Assembly: GCA_902495005.1 (NCBI GenBank)
Contig: CABUVL010000001.1
Coordinates: 186,001 to 250,000 of the forward strand
Reading direction: 5' to 3'
DNA from: an uncultured Verrucomicrobiota bacterium
Lineage (GTDB): Bacteria > Verrucomicrobiota > Verrucomicrobiia > Opitutales > UBA9783
Length of the DNA: 64,000 bases
In this document: positions 16,896 to 26,300 of the stretch, in pieces
Layout of the letters: each line of letters starts with the position of its first letter
Position numbering within the stretch: position 1 is the first letter of the stretch
The notes under the pieces: generated by a model
Told to the model about the DNA's origin: nothing
The model's input: only the letters and a program-made list of their open reading frames with translations
The model's database searches: none
Made by a program: the position numbers and the translations under genes

Positions 16896-18497
16896 ATGAA
16901 TAAATCGATGAAGTTGGTATTTGTGACGGGTGGAGTTGTGTCATCATTGGGAAAGGGCTTGACGGCCGCCGCATTGGGCTCATTGTTGGAAGAACAAGGC
17001 TTGAAGATTGGTTTGCAAAAATTTGATCCTTATTTGAATGTAGACCCGGGTACCATGAGCCCGTATCAACATGGGGAAGTTTACGTGTTGGCCGATGGCG
17101 CGGAGACGGATTTGGATTTGGGCCACTACGAACGTTTTACTCACGTCAAGTTGTCGCGTAAAAATAGCGTGTCTTCCGGACAAATTTATGCAAGCGTGCT
17201 TAGTAAGGAAAGACGTGGTGAGTATTTGGGAAGTACGGTTCAAGTGATTCCGCACGTGACGGATGAAATAAAAGCGCGGATTTTGGCGGGGGCGAATGAA
17301 GAAACGCAAGTTTTAATCACGGAGATTGGTGGTGTCGTTGGAGATATTGAAGGCTTGCCCTGCTTGGAGGCGTTGCGACAATTGGCCTTGGAGTTCGGGC
17401 GCGAAAATGTTTTGTTTGTGCACGTGACCTTGATCCCCTATTTGAAGGCCTCTGCGGAATTAAAGACAAAGCCCTCGCAACAAAGTGTTGCGAAGTTGCG
17501 AGAAATTGGTATCCAGCCGGACATTTTGGTCTGTAGGACGGAAAAGCCAATCGATGAGGGCATTCGCGAAAAGCTCAGTTTGTTTTGCAATGTGCCACTC
17601 AATGCGGTCATTGAAGAGATGGATGTAAGCCATTCCATTTATGAACTGCCACTTTGTCTGCACAATGAAAAATTAGATCAGTTGGTGTTGGAACATTTCC
17701 ATTTACCTTATCATGCGGTTTCTTTGGATAATTGGAAAACGATTGTAAATCGCATTTGTTCGCCGGCTCACCGTGTGAAGATCGGCATTGTCGGTAAGTA
17801 CATGGAGGTGCAAGACGCTTATAAGTCGATTCGGGAGGCGTTATTCCATGCGGGGATTGCCAATGAATGTCAAGTTGATATTAAGTCGATCGATGCAGAA
17901 TTGCTGGAACACGAGCCCCGTGGAGATTATTTGGACGATTTAGACGGCATTTTGGTCCCCGGCGGTTTTGGTCATAGGGGCATTGAAGGAAAAATGTTGG
18001 CCATACAGAAGGCCCGCGAATGCGGAATCCCGTACCTGGGTATTTGTTTAGGAATGCAGTTGGCGGTCATAGAATTTGCACGACATGTGGCGCAGTTGCC
18101 GGAAGCGATGAGTATGGAATTTGATCCGAATACGCCGTGCCCGGTCATTTGCCTCATGAAGGAGCAGGTCGGTGAGACGCGTAAAGGGGCTACGATGCGA
18201 TTGGGCAATATGGAGTGTGATGTTGTCAAAAATTCTCTGTTGTGGCGCATTTACCGTAAGGACAGCATTGTTGAGAGGCATCGTCATCGTTATGAGGTAA
18301 ATCCGGCCTGGGAAGCCGCTTTGGTTGAGAAAGGTCTCAGCGTTTCGGGTTATTGTCATGGTTCAAAAGTAATTGAGGCAATTGAGTTGAAGTCGCACCC
18401 TTGGTTTGTGGGGGTTCAGTTTCACCCAGAGTTTCAATCGAGGCCCCACGACGCGCATCCTTTGTTTGTTTCGTTCGTTAAGGCTTGCCTAAAGTAG
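16896..18497 (+). CDS. pyrG: CTP synthase
   Basis: Makes CTP from UTP, ATP and glutamine. The N-terminal amidoligase domain opens with the conserved VTGGVVSSLGKGLTAAALG, and GEVYVLADGAETDLDLGHYERF follows near residues 60-85. The C-terminal class I glutaminase domain has the nucleophile Cys in LGICLGMQ and the FHPEF His/Glu pair. The 533-residue length is normal. It is a single-gene unit on the plus strand with a good promoter and almost no leader, so the pausing-type CTP-responsive leader control seen in Firmicutes is not supported. Confidence 0.97.
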   Translation: MNKSMKLVFVTGGVVSSLGKGLTAAALGSLLEEQGLKIGLQKFDPYLNVDPGTMSPYQHGEVYVLADGAETDLDLGHYERFTHVKLSRKNSVSSGQIYASVLSKERRGEYLGSTVQVIPHVTDEIKARILAGANEETQVLITEIGGVVGDIEGLPCLEALRQLALEFGRENVLFVHVTLIPYLKASAELKTKPSQQSVAKLREIGIQPDILVCRTEKPIDEGIREKLSLFCNVPLNAVIEEMDVSHSIYELPLCLHNEKLDQLVLEHFHLPYHAVSLDNWKTIVNRICSPAHRVKIGIVGKYMEVQDAYKSIREALFHAGIANECQVDIKSIDAELLEHEPRGDYLDDLDGILVPGGFGHRGIEGKMLAIQKARECGIPYLGICLGMQLAVIEFARHVAQLPEAMSMEFDPNTPCPVICLMKEQVGETRKGATMRLGNMECDVVKNSLLWRIYRKDSIVERHRHRYEVNPAWEAALVEKGLSVSGYCHGSKVIEAIELKSHPWFVGVQFHPEFQSRPHDAHPLFVSFVKACLK

Positions 18498-18525
18498 CAT
18501 TTATTGGCACAATAAAATTGACAAG

Positions 18526-18547
18526 ATTGACGATGGTTTGCGTCAAT
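18526..18547. repeat. Inverted repeat between pyrG and tRNA-Leu
   Basis: ATTGACG (18526-18532) and CGTCAAT (18541-18547) form a perfect 7-base inverted repeat around an 8-base spacer. No T-run follows. It could be a weak pyrG terminator, an operator or chance. Confidence 0.35.
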
Positions 18548-18561
18548 TGAGTTCAAGTTAA

Positions 18562-18646
18562 GCTTGAATGGTGGAATTGGTAGACACGCTAGACTTAGGA
18601 TCTAGTACCGCAAGGTTTAAGGGTTCGAGTCCCTTTTCAAGCACCA
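18562..18646 (+). tRNA. tRNA-Leu (anticodon TAG)
   Basis: The acceptor GCTTGAA (18562-18568) pairs with TTCAAGC (18636-18642), with discriminator A and an encoded CCA. The anticodon stem CTAGA/TCTAG encloses CTTAGGA, giving anticodon TAG at 18596-18598 (CUN leucine codons). A long variable arm (TACCGCAAGGT) shows the class II structure of leucine tRNA. Confidence 0.96.
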
Positions 18647-18849
18647 TATTTGACATAATCCAGGTGCAGCGATATGATGACTTATTCGCGTGAAAAATTT
18701 TTTGAAAGCTTTTGTAAATGGTCATATAAGGCATAAAAAAGTGGTATTTTTATATTTTTTTGAAATAAAAGATTGACTGTTTATAGATTGAAATCAAAAG
18801 TATGGATTTCAAGTATTTTGGTTAAAAGTCAAAAAGTGGATAAGAAGTT

Positions 18850-18925
<76 letters not shown>

Positions 18926-18955
18926 TCGACCTGTACATTAACTAAATTTATTGGT

Positions 18956-20146
18956 ATGGCTAAAGAAACCTTCACAAGAACAAAACCACATATAAATGTG
19001 GGAACAATTGGTCACGTAGACCATGGAAAAACAACATTAACGACGGCTATCCTTAAGGTCCAAGCGGACAAAGGATTGGCAGAATGCAAAACTTACGCTG
19101 AAATCGCGAAGGGCGGTACGGTTCGTGATGCATCCAAAATCGTTACGATCGCTGTTGCTCACGTTGAGTATGAAACAGCTTCAAGGCACTACGCGCACGT
19201 AGATTGCCCAGGGCACGCAGACTTCGTAAAAAACATGATTACGGGAGCTGCTCAAATGGACGGTGCTATTTTGGTCGTCAGCGCTTATGATGGACCTATG
19301 CCTCAAACGCGTGAGCACATCTTGTTGGCGCGTCAAGTAGGTGTTCCTAACTTGGTCGTCTTCTTGAATAAAGTGGACTTGGTTGATGATCCTGAGTTGC
19401 TCGACTTGGTCGAAATGGAAATTCGCGACCTGCTCAATAAATATGAGTACAAAGGTGACGATATTACCATTATTCGTGGATCTGCTTTGGGTGCACTCGA
19501 AGGCAAGCCAGAGGGAGTTGCCTCAATTGAACGTCTTTTGGAAGCGGTTGATAAGGATATCCCTGAACCACAACATGATTTGGATAAGCCATTCTTGTTG
19601 TCGATTGAAAGCGTTTTGAGTATCACGGGAAGAGGCACGGTTGTTACCGGTCGTATTGAGCGCGGTAGCATTAAGGTTGGCGATACGGTAGAGATCGTTG
19701 GATTGAGACCTACACGTAGCACAACTTGCACCGGTGTTGAAATGTTCCATAAGTTGCTCGAGCAAGGTCAAGCGGGAGATAACGTTGGCGTATTGTTGCG
19801 TGGTGTTGAAAAGAAGGATGTTGAGCGTGGACAAGTATTGGCCAAGCCGGGATCGATTACACCTCACACCAAAGCTAAGGCTGAAATTTACGTTTTGACA
19901 AAAGATGAAGGCGGCCGTCATACACCTTTCTTTAAGGGATATCGTCCTCAATTCTTCTTTGGTACAGCCGATGTTACAGGTGTTTGCACCTTGCCAGAAG
20001 GCGTTGAAATGGTAATGCCAGGAGATAATTTGTCCATCGAGATCGAATTGCAAAAGGCAGTTGCTATGGAAAAAGGACAACGTTTCGCTATGCGTGAAGG
20101 TGGCAGAACCATCGGAGCTGGCCGTATTGTTGAGGTAATAGCTTAA
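18956..20146 (+). CDS. tuf: Elongation factor Tu, with unusual switch I
   Basis: GTPase that delivers aminoacyl-tRNA to the ribosome. The 396-residue protein has the P-loop GHVDHGKT, DCPGHADF, NKVD and the SAL G5 motif, plus intact domains 2 and 3. The effector loop (about residues 45-72) is unusual: where most EF-Tu have PEEKARGITI, this reads IAKGGTVRDASKIVTIAV, two residues longer. The magnesium-binding Thr is kept, but the Arg-Gly before it is replaced by Lys-Ile. The frame is open through the tRNA, but MAKETFTR fixes the start. It is the only tuf gene in the window. Confidence 0.97.
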   Translation: MAKETFTRTKPHINVGTIGHVDHGKTTLTTAILKVQADKGLAECKTYAEIAKGGTVRDASKIVTIAVAHVEYETASRHYAHVDCPGHADFVKNMITGAAQMDGAILVVSAYDGPMPQTREHILLARQVGVPNLVVFLNKVDLVDDPELLDLVEMEIRDLLNKYEYKGDDITIIRGSALGALEGKPEGVASIERLLEAVDKDIPEPQHDLDKPFLLSIESVLSITGRGTVVTGRIERGSIKVGDTVEIVGLRPTRSTTCTGVEMFHKLLEQGQAGDNVGVLLRGVEKKDVERGQVLAKPGSITPHTKAKAEIYVLTKDEGGRHTPFFKGYRPQFFFGTADVTGVCTLPEGVEMVMPGDNLSIEIELQKAVAMEKGQRFAMREGGRTIGAGRIVEVIA

Positions 20147-20236
20147 TTGTTTTTTAAATTATTCTGGGATGATTTTCATTGACAAGCAATGGGACATCCT
20201 AGAAAGTTGTTTTAAAAATGAAATTTTAGTAAGTGT

Positions 20237-20312
20237 AGGAGAGTGGCGCAATTGGTAGCGCAGCGGTCTCCAAAACCGTTGGTTGGGGGTTCGAGTCCCT
20301 CTTCTCCTGCCA
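20237..20312 (+). tRNA. tRNA-Trp (anticodon CCA)
   Basis: The acceptor AGGAGAG (20237-20243) pairs with TTCTCCT (20302-20308) with one G-T wobble. The discriminator is G and CCA is encoded. The anticodon loop CTCCAAA (20268-20274) gives CCA at 20270-20272. It sits between tuf and secE. Confidence 0.95.
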
Positions 20313-20336
20313 TCTGAGAAAGAAGTGACGAACAGT

Positions 20337-20540
20337 ATGAAGATTTTTCAAAAGGCGCGTGTATTCGGAAGGGAAATGGTTGAGGAATTGAGAAAAGCCT
20401 CGTGGCCAAGTTGGGGGGAATTGCGAAAATCTTCTGTGGGCGTTTTGTTGGGAATATTTTTTTTAGGTATTTTTGTCAGCATGGTTGATTTTTCTTTATT
20501 TCAAATTGTTGACTTGTTAATGCGCTGTGTCAATCGTTGA
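20337..20540 (+). CDS. secE: Preprotein translocase subunit SecE
   Basis: Small essential subunit that clamps SecY in the Sec translocon. The 67-residue protein has the amphipathic helix and hinge REMVEELRKASWPSWGELRKS typical of SecE, followed by one transmembrane helix near residues 33-55. This is the short, single-span form. The start is taken at ATG 20337; GTG 20325 would add four residues. It follows tRNA-Trp and precedes nusG, the standard order. Confidence 0.92.
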   Translation: MKIFQKARVFGREMVEELRKASWPSWGELRKSSVGVLLGIFFLGIFVSMVDFSLFQIVDLLMRCVNR

Positions 20541-20574
20541 TACCTTGTGAATTGAGAGTGAAAAATAATCGAAA

Positions 20575-21138
20575 ATGACATCAGGTGATCAATTTAAGTG
20601 GTACGCGGTCCAAACGGCTTCCAATCAGGAATTGAAGGTAAAGCGGTATTTGGAGCGTTTTGTTGACGCGGAGGGCTACCGGGATTACATCAAGACAATT
20701 TTGGTCCCCACAAAAACAGTTGTAGAAGTAAAGAATGGGAGAAAAAGCAGTAAAGTACGTAAGTTTTACCCGGGTTACGTGTTTATTTATATGCAGCTTT
20801 ATAATGAGGCTGGCGAAATGCTGCAAGCGGTCGCTTCCTACGTGAAGGGAGTTCAGGGCGTTTTAAGTTTTATGGGTGGGGAACATCCGGTGGCCTTGAA
20901 GCAGAAGGAAGTCGATGGGATTTTGGGACAAGTAGAGGAAACGAAGGGAAAGAGGATTTTAAAGGTAGCGTACGAAGTGGGTGAAACTGTCAAAATTACG
21001 GATGGGCCATTTTTAAATCTGACAGGTACCATAGACGCGATCGATCCCGAGAGGGGTAAATTAAAAATTTCTGTTTCTATTTTTGGCCGGTTTACGCCGG
21101 TTGAATTGGAATATTGGCAAGTTCAAAAAGAAGAATAA
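20575..21138 (+). CDS. nusG: Transcription termination/antitermination protein NusG
   Basis: Binds RNA polymerase, suppresses pausing and links it to Rho or the ribosome. The 187-residue protein has an NGN domain starting KWYAVQTASNQE, with the RKFYPGYVFIYM strand near residues 62-73, and a C-terminal KOW domain (VGETVKITDGPFLNLTGTID). The length is near normal. Its neighbours secE and rplK give the usual secE-nusG-rplKA arrangement. Confidence 0.97.
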   Translation: MTSGDQFKWYAVQTASNQELKVKRYLERFVDAEGYRDYIKTILVPTKTVVEVKNGRKSSKVRKFYPGYVFIYMQLYNEAGEMLQAVASYVKGVQGVLSFMGGEHPVALKQKEVDGILGQVEETKGKRILKVAYEVGETVKITDGPFLNLTGTIDAIDPERGKLKISVSIFGRFTPVELEYWQVQKEE

Positions 21139-21149
21139 AAATAATCATT

Positions 21150-21581
21150 ATGGCAGCGAGCAAGAAGGTTATAGGTGAAATACGGTTACAATTACCTGCA
21201 GGTGCAGCAAATCCTGCTCCGCCGGTAGGTCCAGCTTTAGGTGCAAAGGGCGTTAATATTATGGCCTTCTGCAAAGAATTTAATGCTAGAACAAAAGATC
21301 AAGCTGGATTAATTTTGCCGGCCGTTATCACGGTATACGCGGATAAATCTTTTTCATTTATTTTAAAGTCGCCACCGGCGTCTGTCTTATTGTGTAAGGC
21401 GGCCAATGTGCAAAAAGGTTCTGGAGAGCCCAATAAAACGAAGGCAGGTTCAGTAACACGCAAGCAAGTTAAAGAAATTGCTTCGGTCAAACAAGCTGAT
21501 TTAAACGCCAACTCTATTGAGGGTGCGATTAGGATGATTGAAGGTACTGCACGCAGTATGGGCATTCAGATTGTAGATTGA
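21150..21581 (+). CDS. rplK: 50S ribosomal protein L11
   Basis: Part of the GTPase-associated centre, binding 23S rRNA with L10. The 143-residue protein has the proline-rich N-terminal helix region LPAGAANPAPPVGPALGAKG and the C-terminal RNA-binding domain with KQVKEIASVK. The frame stays open to 21114 inside nusG, but the family start MAASKKV sets the ATG at 21150. It probably shares regulation with rplA, whose product usually represses this mRNA. Confidence 0.98.
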   Translation: MAASKKVIGEIRLQLPAGAANPAPPVGPALGAKGVNIMAFCKEFNARTKDQAGLILPAVITVYADKSFSFILKSPPASVLLCKAANVQKGSGEPNKTKAGSVTRKQVKEIASVKQADLNANSIEGAIRMIEGTARSMGIQIVD

Positions 21582-21599
21582 TGAATTGTAAGGATAAAA

Positions 21600-22292
21600 A
21601 TGAAAAAGCGTAGTAAGCGTTATAAGTTGGCTTTTGAAAAGGTTGATGCCAGTAAGGTGTACGAGAGTGCGGATGCTTTGCAATGCCTACTCAGTATGCC
21701 GTCGGCTAAATTTGATGAATCTGTTGAACTGGCGGTACACTTGTTGGTAGATCCCAAGCAAAGTGATCAAATGGTCAGAGGCGTTGTTCAATTGCCGCAC
21801 GGAAGTGGTAAGGAAGTGCGAATCATTGCCTTTACAGAAAAGACCGATGAAGCTCTGCAAGCCGGTGCATGCGCGGCTGGTTTGACAGACCTCATTGAGA
21901 AAATTAAGAATGGCTGGTTGGATTTTGATGTTGCGGTAGCGACACCCGATGCCATGAAGGAAGTTAAAACGATTGCACGTATTTTAGGACCTCGTGGATT
22001 AATGCCCAATCCTAAGACAGGGACGGTCACCGAAGATTTGGTCGCTTGCATTGAAGCTTTGAAAAAGGGCCGTGTTGAGTTTAAGATGGATAAGGCCGCA
22101 AATGTGCAATTGGGAATTGGTAAAAAAGGCTTTGGCGTTGAGAAATTGTCAGAAAACCTTGATTTTGCCTTGAAGGCAATTCAGCATGCACGTCCGGCAA
22201 GTTTAAAGGGTCGCATGGTAGACAGTATATCTCTTTCGACCACCATGAGCCCATCGGTTGCCTTAAGTAGTGCCCTATATTCAAAATTTTAA
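21600..22292 (+). CDS. rplA: 50S ribosomal protein L1
   Basis: L1-stalk protein that binds 23S rRNA and, in many bacteria, its own mRNA. The 230-residue protein has VQLPHGSGKEVRI near residue 65 and the signature GPRGLMPNPKTGTVTEDL near 128. The length is normal. An AAGGAT lies seven bases before the ATG. Spacing to rplK is 18 bases. Confidence 0.98.
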   Translation: MKKRSKRYKLAFEKVDASKVYESADALQCLLSMPSAKFDESVELAVHLLVDPKQSDQMVRGVVQLPHGSGKEVRIIAFTEKTDEALQAGACAAGLTDLIEKIKNGWLDFDVAVATPDAMKEVKTIARILGPRGLMPNPKTGTVTEDLVACIEALKKGRVEFKMDKAANVQLGIGKKGFGVEKLSENLDFALKAIQHARPASLKGRMVDSISLSTTMSPSVALSSALYSKF

Positions 22293-22307
22293 ACAATTGT
22301 ATAAAAA

Positions 22308-22820
22308 ATGAGAGTAGAAAAAACTTTTTTAGTACAAGAAGTATCGAACAAGGTCAAAGATTCAAGCTATTTGTATTTGGTGGATTTTGATCGTGTTTCG
22401 GTTGTGGAGACGGCACAATTAAGGGCAGATTTGCTGAAGGAAAATGCGCATTTTCATGTAGTTAAAAATACAATTTTGCGCAAGGTGGGTGAAACGCTCA
22501 ACTGGCCTTCTTTGTCTCAATGGTTGGCGGGTCAAACTGCCATCGTTTACGGGGGCAACAATCCATCGGGAATCGCAAAAATTTTGTTTAACTTTGCGAA
22601 AGAAAAAGAAAAGTTGCAAGCAAAGGGAGGCTTATTGGATGGCCAAGTTTACGACGCGGTTGCGTTGGAATCTTTGTCAAAGTTGCCAGATTTGCCAACC
22701 TTACGAGCCACATTTTTGTCTTTGTTACTGACGCCTTATCGTCAATGCTTGTACGTCATGCAAGCTGTACCGCAAGGGCTGTTAAACGTGCTAAAAGCTT
22801 ACGAAGGAGCCAAGGAATAA
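22308..22820 (+). CDS. rplJ: 50S ribosomal protein L10
   Basis: Base of the ribosomal stalk; its C-terminal helix holds the L7/L12 dimers. The 170-residue protein has the N-terminal RNA-binding domain with KNTILRKV and QTAIVYGGNNPSGIAKIL, then the stalk helix. Length and order (rplKAJL) are standard. Confidence 0.97.
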   Translation: MRVEKTFLVQEVSNKVKDSSYLYLVDFDRVSVVETAQLRADLLKENAHFHVVKNTILRKVGETLNWPSLSQWLAGQTAIVYGGNNPSGIAKILFNFAKEKEKLQAKGGLLDGQVYDAVALESLSKLPDLPTLRATFLSLLLTPYRQCLYVMQAVPQGLLNVLKAYEGAKE

Positions 22821-22839
22821 TAATTTTTCAGGTCAGGTT

Positions 22840-22890
22840 AGGAGGATATTTATCTTCTTAAACGCTTCATCTGAGAAAAATGTAGATGAA
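22840..22890 (+). promoter_or_regulatory. Hairpins between rplJ and rplL
   Basis: AGGAGGATA (22840-22848) can fold onto TATCTTCTT (22851-22859), burying a Shine-Dalgarno-like sequence that has no start codon after it. A second stem TTCATCT/AGATGAA (22866-22872/22884-22890) follows, just upstream of the real, strong rplL ribosome-binding site (GGAGGAA). They may tune rplL translation or RNA processing. Confidence 0.4.
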
Positions 22891-22915
22891 ACACTAATCT
22901 GTTCTAGGAGGAAAT

Positions 22916-23296
22916 ATGAGTAATATAACACAAGATCAAGTTATTGAATGGTTAAGTAATCAATCTGTTTTGGATATAGCGGCTTTAGTTAAGGCGTTAG
23001 AAGACAAATGGGGCGTCAGTGCGTCTGCACCTGTAGCGGTCGCGGCTGCAACACCAGGAGCTGCTGCTCAAGCTGTGGAAGAAAAAACAGAATTTAATGT
23101 TGTTTTGGCCAATGCTGGTGCAAACAAAATTAGCGTCATTAAAGAAATTCGTGCTATCACTGGCTTAGGCTTGAAGGAAGCAAAAGATTTAGTTGAAGGC
23201 GCTCCCAAGGTTGTTAAAGAAAATGTTGGTAAAGCAGAAGCAGATGAGCTGAAGAGCAAACTCGAAGCTGCGGGTGCCAAGGTTGAAATTAAGTAA
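22916..23296 (+). CDS. rplL: 50S ribosomal protein L7/L12
   Basis: Multi-copy acidic stalk protein that recruits elongation factors. The 126-residue protein has an N-terminal dimerisation domain, an Ala/Pro/Val-rich hinge (about residues 38-58) and the C-terminal factor-binding domain EKTEFNVVLANAGANKISVI with LGLKEAKDLVEGAPK. The strong GGAGGAA ribosome-binding site fits the need for extra copies relative to L10. Confidence 0.98.
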   Translation: MSNITQDQVIEWLSNQSVLDIAALVKALEDKWGVSASAPVAVAAATPGAAAQAVEEKTEFNVVLANAGANKISVIKEIRAITGLGLKEAKDLVEGAPKVVKENVGKAEADELKSKLEAAGAKVEIK

Positions 23297-23304
23297 TTTT
23301 TGAC

Positions 23305-23319
23305 TGCGTTAACAACGCA
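23305..23319 (+). promoter_or_regulatory. Hairpin between rplL and rpoB
   Basis: TGCGTT and AACGCA pair around a three-base loop nine bases after rplL. No T-run follows, so it is more like an attenuator or RNase III-type processing site, as known at this junction in E. coli, than a full terminator. Confidence 0.35.
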
Positions 23320-23377
23320 CTTGTAAAGAATGGTTGGGATTGGGAGAAAAAGTCCTCATTAAGTTTTTATTCATTTT

Positions 23378-26300
23378 ATGTCAAATCGCATTAATTTTGG
23401 GAAATTAAACGAAGTGGTTGCGCCACCTGATTTAATACAGTTGCAATTGGCTTCATTTAAAGAGTTTTTGCAAGCAGATCAAGCGCCAAGTCAGCGCAAA
23501 AAAGTTGGATTAGAGGCTGTATTTCAAGAAATTTTCCCGATTGAAAGTTACGACAATAAATGTTACCTAGAATACGTTTCATATCAATTGGTTGATCCGA
23601 AACAATCGGATTACGATTGCATTCGGGATGGCAGCACGTATTCGTTATCTTTGTACGTAACGTTAAGACTGAAGTCCGACGATTCCATTCAAGAGAGTGA
23701 AATTTACATGGGAGAAATTCCTCTCATGACCAACAGAGGATCTTTTATCATTAATGGAGCGGAGCGGGTTGTTGTAAGTCAACTCCACAGGTCGCCGGGT
23801 ATTTGCTTCGAGCAAGAAACGCACACCACCGGGAAAATTTTACATTCATTTCGCATTATCCCGGATCGCGGTACGTGGATTGAGGTGCAATTTGATCAAA
23901 ATGATTTGTTGTACGTCTACTTAGATCGCCGTCGTCGCCGCCGTAAGTTTTTGATTACTACATTTTTAAGGGCCTTGGGCTACAACAATGACAGGGAAAT
24001 TTTGAAACTTTTTTACAAGTTGGAAGAAGTCCCCGTATCGGCGTTATTGGAAAAAGAGGATTTAACGGGGTACATTTTAGTCGAAGATGTCATTGATGCT
24101 TCTAAGGGACTCGTGTTGGCACGTGCCTTTGAACCCGTTACAAAAACAGCCCTTCAATCTTTTGCGCAGTCCAATATTGAAGACGTTTGGGTTGTAGACA
24201 GTAGTGTGGATGATGGAACCATCATTCGTTGTTTAAAGAAAGATCCGATTCCTAACGAAGAAGAAGCCCTCCGGGATATTTTTAAGCGTCTGCGTCCGGG
24301 AGACCCTGCGACTTTGGCAAATGCCAGAAGCCTATTTAAAAAATTATTTTTTGACGAAAAACGTTATGATTTAGGCCGGGTAGGTCGTTATCGTTTAAAC
24401 CAAAAATTTGGAGAAAATGTCAGCTTAACAAAGCGTTTGTTGTTGCCGAATGATGTTGTTCAAGCAACGCGCTATTTGTGCGGTTTGAAAAAAGGCAAGG
24501 GTGTTGTAGACGATATCGACCACTTGGGAAGCCGCCGTGTACGTCCAGTGGGTGAACTTTTGTATCATCAATGCCGTTTAGGTTTGGCGCGGACGGAAAG
24601 AATCGTGCGTGAAAGAATGGCGCTGTACGATCAAACGGTTGATTCGATTACACCACAACGTTTGATGAATACCAAGGCGTTGACCACGGTGATCCGCGAT
24701 TTTTTTGCCCGCAGTCAATTGTCTCAATTGATGGATCAAATTAATCCTTTGGCTGAGTTGACGCACAAACGACGTTTGTCTGCCTTGGGCCCGGGAGGCT
24801 TAAATCGCGATCGTGCAGGCTTCGAGGTGCGCGATGTGCACGCTTCTCACTACGGACGTATTTGTCCGATTGAAACACCGGAAGGTCCAAACATCGGTTT
24901 AATTAACTCGTTGACGACGTATGCAAATGTTAATGAGTTTGGCTTCATTGAGACGCCCTACCGGGTTGTTAAAAAGGGTGTTGTAACGGATGAAGTGCAT
25001 TATTTAACGGCCGATCAAGAAGAACAAGCGGTAGTCGCTCAGGCAAACTCTTTCATTAACAAGGAAGGCCGCCTGGAGGGAAGAGTAACGGCACGTAAGC
25101 GTTTTGAAGTCGTTGAGGTGGATCCTAAGGAAGTTAATTACATGGATGTTTCTCCAAAGCAATTAATTTCGGTGGCTACGGGATTGATTCCCTTCCTTGA
25201 ACACGACGATGCCAGCCGTGCGTTGATGGGCTCGAACATGCAACGTCAAGGCGTTCCTTTGTTGAGAGCACAAGCGCCCTTTGTCGGTACGGGCTTGGAA
25301 GGTAGAGTGGCCAGAGATTCTCGTACGGTGATCGTGGCTGAAGCAGATGGCGTTGTAGTTGAGGTTGATGGTAAGCATATTATTGTTTCCGCCGATGGAA
25401 GCTTACCGACGAAGCGCATAAAGACGGACCGTAAAAAAGGCATTTACGTTTACAATTTATACAAGTTTATCCGTTCTAACGCGGCCACGTGTTTTAATCA
25501 AAAGCCCTTGGTCCGCTTGGGTGAAAAGGTTAAAGCGGGTCAAGTCTTGGCCGATGGCGCAGCCACGGAAAACGGTGAGTTGGCCTTAGGTAGCAATGTC
25601 TTGGTCGCGTTCATGTCTTGGAATGGATATAATTTTGAGGATGCCATCATTTTAAGTGAGCGTTTAGTTAAAGAGGATGTCTTCACTTCTATTCATATTG
25701 AAGAATTTGAAGTGACGGCGCGTGATACAAAGCTGGGCGCTGAGGAAATTACACGTGATATTCCAAATGTGGGCGAAGAAGCTTTAAAAAATTTGGACCG
25801 CAATGGAATTATTTGCGTGGGTGCAGAGGTCCATCCGGGCGATATTTTGGTGGGTAAGATTACGCCTAAGAGTGAGACTGAATTAGCCCCAGAAGAGAAG
25901 TTGCTACGTGCCATTTTTGGTGAGAAGGCTGCAGATATTAAAGACTCTTCTATGATTGCTCCCCCGGGTTGCTCGGGTATTGTTATGGATGTTCGGACGT
26001 CCACACGAGCAGACAAGGAGAATGGCGAAGATTCGGTCGAGGTAATTGACCGTCGTCGTCAGTTGAAGAAAATTACGGAAGAGCATAGAGCGGCTAAAGA
26101 ACGTGTACGAGAAGAGCTCACCGAAGCCTTATCAAATATTTTGTTGGGTGAAAAGATCCCTCTCAACATCATTAATGGCGATACGGGTGAATGCATTATT
26201 CCGGCAAACCGCAAGATTACTAAGACCCTACTGCGTCGCTTGGCGTCTGCTCCGAATAATTTACAAATTGATCAGTCGCCCGTTAAGGTTAAAATTGTTG

